A program made the position numbers and the translations under genes. A stretch of 64,000 nt of DNA, from NCBI GenBank assembly GCA_002420115.1, contig DIHK01000010.1, forward strand, positions 1 to 64,000, given 5' to 3'. Positions 18,101 to 23,450 of this stretch are shown here, piece after piece. The DNA is from Nitrospira sp. UBA5698. Lineage in GTDB: Bacteria > Nitrospirota > Nitrospiria > Nitrospirales > Nitrospiraceae. How positions within the stretch are numbered: position 1 is the first letter of the stretch; each line of letters opens with the position of its first letter. The notes under the pieces are model-generated. The model was not told where the DNA came from and made no database searches. It was given only the letters and a program-made list of their open reading frames with translations.

Positions 18101-18599
18101 CCTGCACCATACCGGATTGATTGAACACATCGGCGTCACGCTCATCAGCCGCTAACACATGCGTCATATGTCGAACCTGATCTCTGACAAAGACGGCACG
18201 ATCTCGCAAATGTGGCCAGCGTCGGCAGTCCTCTTCGCTATACTCCAACGACTCCATGATTAGGCCCACCCGCACCGGCGCTAACTCAGCGATCCATTCG
18301 AGAAACTCATCTGAATATCGATTGTGAACCAGCCATACCCAGACCTGGTCAAACCGTTGGCCAGCCAGCAAGTCTTTCGCATGATGAAGCCAGGACACCG
18401 GCGAACTATCGGGAATATCTGAGAGTGCTGGAAGGGTCACACAGTCACACCCGTTTGCACGGAGACCATCCTCAACTGAAAAGTTGCCAACGTAGGCCCA
18501 CGCCTTTGCCTGAGCCCATGTGGCAAATTCTAGTTGCACTAATAAGACCTTCGGTTTGCGCACTCGATCCTCTTGCGCTATTCTGGGCTCCCTCTGCAT
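12132..18599 (-). CDS. Giant multi-domain glycosyltransferase/methyltransferase (2155 residues)
   Basis: One frame carries a string of modules (residues approximate). 1-400: GT-B-like, with SYAGRVVEAMAAGRPVISW near 300. 410-600: GT-A-like with a DED motif (YFIQVDEDMVLQPDA). 700-1060: a GT4 enzyme (TPFFWPSIGGVERVAEQL; SHSEASPLVVLEAMSCGLPW). 1130-1330: a SAM methyltransferase (ILDVGCGRGWL; EVLEHVPHGQKD). 1355-1600: GT2 (VSVIVPTYNRPDRLKEAL; YLDDDDRYLP). 1615-1880: a second GT2 (ELIVVDNGSTDGTADFL; FLNNDTIPQPGW). 1900-2155: TPR-like helices. No signal peptide or membrane span is seen. The start overlaps the radical SAM stop (TAATG). It probably builds and methylates a flagellin or surface glycan; the product is unknown. 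Confidence 0.85.
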   Translation of the reverse strand: MQREPRIAQEDRVRKPKVLLVQLEFATWAQAKAWAYVGNFSVEDGLRANGCDCVTLPALSDIPDSSPVSWLHHAKDLLAGQRFDQVWVWLVHNRYSDEFLEWIAELAPVRVGLIMESLEYSEEDCRRWPHLRDRAVFVRDQVRHMTHVLAADERDADVFNQSGMVQALFWPSAVPARFITETIGGPSRREVAFYGELYGERKTWLAMPGLEDALIHPPSAETGTEFPQYFNALHQQTLQRFQSGWRPDLPALIEFVRVWRGLREAIFANWLASLKTWSAIVNLPSLFQSYAGRVVEAMAAGRPVISWDIPCRPQTTALFKNGREILLYSKDRPAVLREHVERMTHDTDYARDIATAARAELLRLHTAEVRAREWLDWIETGEYPRTSKKTEEGMESFQTHTVEQLAQPTTHESDQEIHATTTVFVLTVDDPALAACLEAIHKQEGPPFKLEIIRNVCPFSAAAQRMITECRTEYFIQVDEDMVLQPDAVASMEAVIAAAPDDVGMVCFHLFDEDRDVRIQGVKIYRARLMKSLSFRDVKASEIDLLAQMGRQGINWILHPDIKGRHGTIYTPETIYRRYKTMYEKDIRQWNVLTADIRRKAEAYRDTGDPLQLFALLGAAHGIIHAPLAADREKDARTYEIAELDVFKRLFLEHAPPAQSFVAGRSAEPIHPPIPFQRVCWKSDLMARECRTPDIQLNQTKTILIVTPFFWPSIGGVERVAEQLGVGLLAHGYQVDIATYPVDGRDREEYRGIRIITVARFDQVENGMPTCARQVRDLLQSGRYSACLLLGAPLNKLLYGALIKSLPVNTRLLIQPTMNEEILNELVRNQFVYPRFRQLAQQAQAVVALSEDGVDARFLRKEGIGSVYIPNGTTLSSPRGDFRRDHGIPGDRFLVLHVANLYPVKNHLGLLTALKNLPSDAQLVMIGRPTEEAEYVRQVQEVLAERPHVLYVDGLEPDGIAAAMRAADVLVLASHSEASPLVVLEAMSCGLPWLATPGCGTVHEQAGGLVATLSSFHDVLMRLKEDADLRRQLGELGRAHWAASYDWSYVLRGWIELLTTGRLTVSFVTPEEVKQGMRALRGHRALRDLTTREDVGQAAIASAAVRPPYTTSEGSMDSDRFYVNLFVNAPIWSTPYPNADEAARWSKIASFLECILRRVRQRNPNKVLRILDVGCGRGWLTNLLSMYGSSEGVEPVSEVVAHARRLFPHLRLEAGTADQVLARPDFAPYDVVVSSEVLEHVPHGQKDLFLAQLASLLTPDGYVVLTTPRGEMWEQWKSIAPPNQPVEDWVTEGDLQTLFRRQGFAALGLERVHVEVPGLRYVPAPTPAELESMNLLPIYQVWACQRVGPGRPTTFLRRPKVSVIVPTYNRPDRLKEALQSILQQTCQDFEVLVVNDGGTDVAATVAALNDGRITYIQHDRNRGLAASRNTGLTAASGTYIAYLDDDDRYLPNHLETLVSVLDQGEYKVAYSDAWRVHEQLSHDRHIEMGRDVPYSYDFNPAHLLVSNYFPVLCMMHRRDCLDQVGRFDESLYAHEDWDLWIRMATVFPFKHVACTTAEFSWRTDGSSMTSATQETYWRTTEIIYRKYRPHAERIDGVQRAQQQRLEELKHARSEQTRVCSIVMPVCNRGELTKDCLTALAALDGLPDYELIVVDNGSTDGTADFLAQLGGDVRIVTNGENVGFAKACNQGAALARGKYLVFLNNDTIPQPGWLNALVMEAEGDASVGIVGSKLLYPDGTIQHAGVVRDCQHFFPYHIYKSFAGEHPAVNQRREFQIVTAACLLIRHSLFEEVGRFDEGYLNGLEDADLCLKVRERGYQVVYQPRSVVVHLESQTSGRKMHEDSNAARFLDRWGNQWWTGDEDRYFHLDGYKLQRIYRDGKLGGDIHLMGDIKDRAAWAHVAATQTAALKKDWSSVRRELALVHDWPNDAYVLSWGAMVAERLQEPVYQAQFLARYAALVDEPDKRLNLVRILLEQKNLSGAEEQLRMILNATPEHAEGLLLQGILCMQREQYAQAEMAFSTALREGAERRKCLMGMGMAAMGRAYTQGAWERFLEVLVEHPDDAEAIHWLLRAGTAQNRWQELAEHLHRYTTRNPGDLAARFAFTSVLLRGEQLEAARREYEALGKVDPRYDGLVQLGQAIAGREAALTMEAASS

Positions 18600-20482
18600 T
18601 AGGCCGCCAACTTCTGTCGAAGGTTACCCACTAATCGATCGAACTCGACCAGGGCTGGATGGAACTGGAATTGCCCTCGATGAGCGTCATAATACGATAC
18701 GGCTGCATGGTACGATTTTTGTTCACACATAGTTACCATGCGATTCAAAAACGATTGCACTTCTTGAGAATCGTTATGAAATTGAGGTTGCTCATCACCC
18801 CCACTTACCGCACTCGCAGGCTGATCAATCAGCCGCTCCTTGTCGTCTGGAGCCGTTTCAATCGGCAGAAGCAGCCCTTTATCCTTTGAAACCGGCACAT
18901 TGAGCCGGATGCGTTTGCAGCAATGTTCGCAGCCCGTAATGACCTGCAGTCCGTGCGTGTGGACTTGATCGGGTTGCGTCAATTCGATGTAGGAGAAGCT
19001 TCTATTGCAATGCGGGCACTCGGCAAACAGTTCCCAAAACTGTCGGTCGCTATTCACCGTCATGCGATTCTGCAGAGGGCGCCGGATGATACGCGTGACA
19101 TCCACTGTCTTACAAAGCGGCATACTATCGAACGCCACAATAGCTCGCAAATACCCAATCCATTGGACATCGGGGATTTGTGTCATGTTGAAGACTTTCT
19201 GATCGATTGTTTGGTAAAACACCAACTTGTCCGGCATCAGGCCCATTTCTTGGCAGACACCGTACAAGGCACTGCCAGGATACGGTTGGATGCCGCTCAT
19301 AAAGCAATGAATGTCCGAGCAATGTTCGCGATAGAACGTCAGGGTTTCGGAAATGGTCTCCGGCGTTTCGGCCGGATCCCCAAAGATGAAATTCCCTCCG
19401 AACCCAATTTGTGCTTCATCAGCCATCGCAATGGCCTCTGCATACTGTTCAGGTTGCGTGCCCTTCTTCATGCTCTTTAGTACCCGCTTGCTGGCACTTT
19501 CTAGACCATAGCTGAAGTATGAACAGCCGGCTTCCTTCGCCAACTTGAGACTTTCAAGATTGAGTCTGGCATTTGCGTGCGTTTGAAACATCCAATTGAA
19601 GTCCCATCCATATCGCCTACGATACTCAATCAGAGATTGGCAAAATTCATCCAGCTTCTGCTTATTCACGGCAAATAGTTCGTCAAGAAGAATGAGGATG
19701 TTGAAGTGATACCGGTCATGGAGTTGCTTGATCTCCTCCATAACATTTTCCGTAGTACGAGCTCGGTACTTCGCTCGTCCCCCATGCCCGTGCAAACAGA
19801 ATGTGCAGGCGAATGGGCATTCCCGCGCCGTTACAATGGGCATAATCCGAGGGTCCTTGCGGTAAAAGCGATATAGGGGGCGCGCAGCCATCGAAGCCTC
19901 CAGCATCCCATCAATATCGAACATGGAATAGTCGGGGAACGGCTGCTCGTTTAAATCTCGTCCAAATTTGAGATTTTTTTCCGTAAAAGTCAGCCGCCCG
20001 TCTTTTTGATAGCAGAGATTCGGAATAGCGTCGAGAGCACCACGCCCTTCGAGAGCATCCGCCAGCATCACGATGGTGTCATCGGCTTCCCCTGCCAGCG
20101 AATAGTCGGGCTTGAGTGTTGAATGAATGAACTCCTGATCGTAAGTGATGATCGAACCTCCCATAACCACCGGCACGGAGGGCGCGTAATGACGGATAAT
20201 ATGGCATGCGTCGTGGAGGAATCGAAAATCCGTGCAGAGACCGCCGATCCCAATGAGATCCGGCTTGGTATCTGTGATCGCCCGTGCAATCTTGGCGTGA
20301 ATCATGTCGAGCGCCGAGGGATACCCCGGCGCGTTGTTGGGATTGCATCCGAACACTTGGTGACCAGCGGCCTCCAAGCTCGCCGCGATATAGGCAAACC
20401 CACTTGCAAAGTCGCAGGGGGCCAGGAACGACGGGTACTGAGTCGTATAGCGGTACGTTGGTGGGATCAGCAACACTTTCAT
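18599..20482 (-). CDS. B12-binding-domain radical SAM enzyme
   Basis: The 627-residue protein begins MKVLLIPPTYRYTTQYPSF, then a cobalamin-binding-type fold (GGSIITYDQEFIHSTLKPDY, AGEADDT). The radical SAM cluster motif CPFACTFC (C-x3-C-x2-C) lies near residue 230, followed by LLDELFAVNKQKLDEF and FSYGLESASKRVLKSMKKG, usual for this superfamily. A C-terminal zinc-ribbon-like set of cysteines (CPHC near 478; CEHCC near 505) and a helical tail follow. Relatives include methyltransferases and C-C bond-forming enzymes. It heads the glycan operon with a perfect GGAGG 6 bases before ATG, so methylation of a sugar or of flagellin is the first hypothesis. Confidence 0.85.
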   Translation of the reverse strand: MKVLLIPPTYRYTTQYPSFLAPCDFASGFAYIAASLEAAGHQVFGCNPNNAPGYPSALDMIHAKIARAITDTKPDLIGIGGLCTDFRFLHDACHIIRHYAPSVPVVMGGSIITYDQEFIHSTLKPDYSLAGEADDTIVMLADALEGRGALDAIPNLCYQKDGRLTFTEKNLKFGRDLNEQPFPDYSMFDIDGMLEASMAARPLYRFYRKDPRIMPIVTARECPFACTFCLHGHGGRAKYRARTTENVMEEIKQLHDRYHFNILILLDELFAVNKQKLDEFCQSLIEYRRRYGWDFNWMFQTHANARLNLESLKLAKEAGCSYFSYGLESASKRVLKSMKKGTQPEQYAEAIAMADEAQIGFGGNFIFGDPAETPETISETLTFYREHCSDIHCFMSGIQPYPGSALYGVCQEMGLMPDKLVFYQTIDQKVFNMTQIPDVQWIGYLRAIVAFDSMPLCKTVDVTRIIRRPLQNRMTVNSDRQFWELFAECPHCNRSFSYIELTQPDQVHTHGLQVITGCEHCCKRIRLNVPVSKDKGLLLPIETAPDDKERLIDQPASAVSGGDEQPQFHNDSQEVQSFLNRMVTMCEQKSYHAAVSYYDAHRGQFQFHPALVEFDRLVGNLRQKLAA

Positions 20483-20888
20483 TGCGCACCTCCTACCATC
20501 GCAAAAGCACCGAGCCGTGTCGCATCAACAAGAGCCAGCAAGCAATCCTTGTGCACCGACGGATGGGCCGTTACTCCGTCGTACAGGGGCTGCTTGCATC
20601 GTCGTGGACCTTGACCTCTGCCACTTCATAGCTTGATAGATAGAGTTCATTCTATGGCGATGAAAACCATGGGCTGGAAACGCTGACACCTCGGCAATGT
20701 CGAAATGCCTTCTATCGGATGGCGCCGTTTTAACCAGATAATGCGATTTATCCGACCAGCAGCCAACTGATAGTCGACTCCGATTCATGATCCATCGGAA
20801 GCATGCTGAGCCAGTACAACCTTTCTTTTCGGCTGGCACTTCACCCCTCATAGTCACATTCGTGCAATCAAGAACCATGCCGTACCTT

Positions 20889-20903
20889 GCCAACTTGGTT
20901 GGC
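20889..20903. promoter_or_regulatory. Perfect 15-base dyad
   Basis: GCCAAC-TTG-GTTGGC is perfectly symmetric and lies about 90 bases before the small open frame at 20995. It could be an operator or a small hairpin. No regulator can be assigned. Confidence 0.3.
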
Positions 20904-20994
20904 TAAATTATCGAAGGAAAAACTGCGGATCACGTGTTGTCGCTATTGGTCGGAACTTTCTGCCGGGTCAATATTGATTAGTAGGAGGAAATCT

Positions 20995-21144
20995 TTGACC
21001 GATTATACGGCGAGACAGCCACTACACTCGGATCTATCTCAGAATCAATTATTGAGAAGTCTTCCCTCTGGCTACGCAGGTACACGTATAAAGAGAGATC
21101 AAATTGGCCGAACATTCACGTTTTGGCCAGTCAGTGTCATGTAG
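20995..21144 (+). pseudogene. Short open frame, possible Crp/Fnr N-terminal remnant
   Basis: A 49-residue frame starts with TTG at 20995, six bases after a perfect AGGAGG. Residues about 13-24 (LSQNQLLRSLPS) resemble the opening helix of many Crp/Fnr-family regulators (N-x-L-L-x-x-L-P), but the cyclic-nucleotide barrel and HTH that should follow are missing. The frame ends at a TAG after WPVSVM. It may be the decayed head of a regulator gene or a small protein in its own right. Both readings are speculative. Confidence 0.3.
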
Positions 21145-21189
21145 GGATGCCCCTAGGAACGCAGTTTATAATTTTGAGGTAGGTTCTAA

Positions 21190-21915
21190 CTACGAAATAA
21201 GAAACGTGGTGCTGGCTCGCTGAAAGACACATTGCTCAATGGCGTTTCGGACTGAGCCCCCCCAGCCTCGATATTCGATGTACTCCATTTCGTTGAACCG
21301 AAACTCAATCCCAATCGCCTCACTGCCATCTCGTACGTCGATGTTTTTTACGACGCCTGTCAAATTGGTAATGCGCCCGAGTCCAGGCAGTTCGAACTCC
21401 AGACGAACTGCCGATCCTGACCGCAACCACGCCGGTCTTCGAACCAAGGTCACACTGCAGCCTCCCCCGCTAAGATCTTTCAGTAAACCGCCAAAATAGC
21501 TGTTCCCAGGTAACACGGAGGAAGAACCGCTCGTCGTGTCCGCTTGCATCAAAAGAATCGGTTCGTTAGCGGAGGCTCGGAGATGCTTACGCAGGTGCAT
21601 TTCCTCTACGTTCTTCGGGTAGGCCACGAAGAGTAACGGCACCGGCGAGGTAATCAGATCGCGAAACTCACTCCGGTACCCGACGAGCTTGCCGTCATGA
21701 AGATAGCTCACGGTGCAGGGAGTCCCGCTCTCAACCCGCTGGTCATGACTCAGCGGAAGCGGCCATTCACAGACAAGCCACGCGTGATCTTTCCAGCCCA
21801 ACAACGTTGAGCCATACATCACTTTCTGCCCATCAAGCGTCAAAGACAGTTTGATGGCCAAGCCCACTGATAAGAACGAGGCTGGAGAGGGAGTTGCCTC
21901 GACTAAGTCGTTCAT
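21190..21915 (-). CDS. YcgR-like flagellar brake (PilZ) protein
   Basis: From ATG 21915, preceded by AGGAAGG, this is a 241-residue protein. Residues 15-105 form a beta-rich N-terminal domain like that of YcgR (LAIKLSLTLDGQKVMYGSTL). A PilZ domain follows with R109-K-H-L-R113 and D147-x-S149-x-x-G152 in DLSGGGC, the c-di-GMP-binding residues. YcgR binds c-di-GMP and then the motor (FliG/MotA) to slow rotation. It is divergent from the HD-GYP gene, so a receptor and an enzyme that removes its ligand share one intergenic region. The upstream ATG at 22017 lacks a ribosome-binding site and is less likely. Confidence 0.88.
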   Translation of the reverse strand: MNDLVEATPSPASFLSVGLAIKLSLTLDGQKVMYGSTLLGWKDHAWLVCEWPLPLSHDQRVESGTPCTVSYLHDGKLVGYRSEFRDLITSPVPLLFVAYPKNVEEMHLRKHLRASANEPILLMQADTTSGSSSVLPGNSYFGGLLKDLSGGGCSVTLVRRPAWLRSGSAVRLEFELPGLGRITNLTGVVKNIDVRDGSEAIGIEFRFNEMEYIEYRGWGGSVRNAIEQCVFQRASTTFLIS

Positions 21916-22063
21916 CCTGTTCCTTCCTCGTTGAGCAATCGTTACAAACAGTCGCTGATGGGCTCTATCGGCCCAGCACGGACTTTTCTTGAGCACCAAG
22001 GATACGAGATGGAACACATTGATTCAGAATGGATTCCAACACGCACCGTCCTGCACACACCGA

Positions 22064-22091
22064 TCAAGTTCACTGTTTCTTTCGCCGATAA
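22064..22091 (+). promoter_or_regulatory. Sigma-28 type promoter of the HD-GYP gene
   Basis: TCAA at 22064-22067 and a perfect GCCGATAA at 22084-22091 are separated by 16 bases, one more than the optimum. The same TCAA hexamer context (TCAAGTT) occurs at the flgM promoter. The predicted start of transcription is near 22098, upstream of either candidate start codon. Confidence 0.65.
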
Positions 22092-22157
22092 CGCACGCGA
22101 ACCAACTGTAAGATGAAGGTCCGTTCGACGACGTCTCCGACCTGGAGTCCACGATTT

Positions 22158-23450
22158 ATGGCCACAAAACAGATTCCAATCGACCAGCTGATCCTCGGTA
22201 TGTATCTCGTTGGCATGGACGTCCCTTGGTATCGCACCCCCTTCCTGTCTCATAAATTTCCCATCAAAGACCTAGACACCATTCAACTGATGAAGCGCCA
22301 TGGAATCAGGATGGTAACGATCGACACCAGTAAGGGACTTGATGTACCGTCCTCCCCGTCCCTGGCCAGTCCAGAAAATCTTGATCGCCAGGCACCGCCG
22401 GAGCCGACTCCTCCGCCTGAATCACGTGCCTCCATTGAATCAACCACGCCTGCAAATACGACCACAGCCGGTGAAGTCGCGAGGCATGATACCGCTCAGC
22501 CACCTTCGGTCATCTATGCCCAAGCCCAGGAAGCAGTGGAACGCATCTTCACTGATCTTGAACGTGGCATTCCTCCTTCACCCGAAGCAACCAAAGCGAT
22601 CGTATCGACTGTCCTGGAGCACGTACTCAGCGATCATGCCGCGATGGCCACTCAGCTCGCCATTCAAAAAATCAAGCAGTTTGATCGATCCCTGACGACC
22701 CATGCACTGGATACCTGCATCCTGTCGCTCATCGTGGCCCTTGAGAGCGGACTGGATCAACCGACACAGGAGCTCGTTGGAATGGGGGCCTTGCTGCATG
22801 ATACGGGCTATGTGCGACTTCCTCGGAATCTCGTGCGCAAGCGAGATGAATGCACCGGACAGGACAAGACTCTTCTGGAACAGCACTGCAAACTGGGAGT
22901 CGCCGTGCTCGCTGAACAACCGGGGATGCCTGAGGATGTCTTGCGCATCGTCAAAGAGCATCATGAGCGGAGCGATGGAAGCGGCTTTCCTGCTGCCCTC
23001 CGGCACGGCCACACTTCGCAGCTCGCACAGATTGTCGGCATCGTCGACTATTATGACGGCATGGTGAGCCGACGTGGCACACGCCCTTCCATGATGCCGC
23101 ATGACGCCGTTCGACAACTGTTTCTGGCCGGAGAGCGAGGCCAATTCGAGAAAGCTCTCGTAGAACTGATGATTCGAAGCATCGGCGTCTACCCTGTGGG
23201 AAGTTTGGTCAGGCTCAATACCGGAGAACAAGCTGTGGTCGTGGGAGTCAACCCTCAGCAACGACTCAAACCACTCGTCAAAATCACGACCGACCCACAG
23301 GGAGGCTCCTACCCCACACCGATCGCGGTGGATCTCGCTGCACCATCTGCAGACCACACGGTACGTTCCGTCCTCCGTGTGCTCGATCCCACTCGTGAAC
23401 GAGTCAACATCGGTATTCACCTGGATAATTCCGACTTGCGAGCCGCGTAA
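22158..23450 (+). CDS. HD-GYP domain c-di-GMP phosphodiesterase with DUF3391-like head
   Basis: From ATG 22158 (430 residues) the N-terminus IPIDQLILGMYLVGMDVPWY matches the DUF3391 module that often precedes HD-GYP. The HD pair lies in LLHDTGYVRLP near residue 213, and the GYP-type signature reads EHHERSDGSGFP near 267, so GYP is replaced by GFP. The HD, HH and DGxGFP residues needed for metal binding are present, so hydrolysis of c-di-GMP is likely. A Pro/Thr-rich linker joins the two parts. The upstream ATG 22113 is also possible. A sigma-28 promoter precedes it, and the stop overlaps the next start (TAATG). Confidence 0.9.
   Translation: MATKQIPIDQLILGMYLVGMDVPWYRTPFLSHKFPIKDLDTIQLMKRHGIRMVTIDTSKGLDVPSSPSLASPENLDRQAPPEPTPPPESRASIESTTPANTTTAGEVARHDTAQPPSVIYAQAQEAVERIFTDLERGIPPSPEATKAIVSTVLEHVLSDHAAMATQLAIQKIKQFDRSLTTHALDTCILSLIVALESGLDQPTQELVGMGALLHDTGYVRLPRNLVRKRDECTGQDKTLLEQHCKLGVAVLAEQPGMPEDVLRIVKEHHERSDGSGFPAALRHGHTSQLAQIVGIVDYYDGMVSRRGTRPSMMPHDAVRQLFLAGERGQFEKALVELMIRSIGVYPVGSLVRLNTGEQAVVVGVNPQQRLKPLVKITTDPQGGSYPTPIAVDLAAPSADHTVRSVLRVLDPTRERVNIGIHLDNSDLRAA

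Larger units (their letters stand above)
20483..21189. other. Gene-poor interval upstream of the glycan operon
   Basis: About 700 bases hold no convincing long gene. By eye it is richer in A+T than the flanks. It contains a perfect 15-base dyad at 20889, a short open frame with an ideal ribosome-binding site at 20995, and, presumably, the promoter of the minus-strand glycan operon, which I could not identify. Longer open frames on either strand here have implausible composition. Confidence 0.5.

Noticed and set aside
20541..20556. GTGCACA-AGGA-TTGCT upstream of the radical SAM gene as a sigma-54 promoter
   Set aside because: The -12 half is good, but the invariant GG at -24 is not at the right spacing.
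20525..20893. A 122-residue minus-strand frame in the gene-poor interval
   Set aside because: Its composition is unlike neighbouring proteins, there is no ribosome-binding site, and it shows no recognisable fold or motif.
22113..22157. Upstream ATG for the HD-GYP gene
   Set aside because: The first 15 residues are not typical of the DUF3391 start, which fits the ATG at 22158. It cannot be fully excluded because neither site has a strong Shine-Dalgarno.
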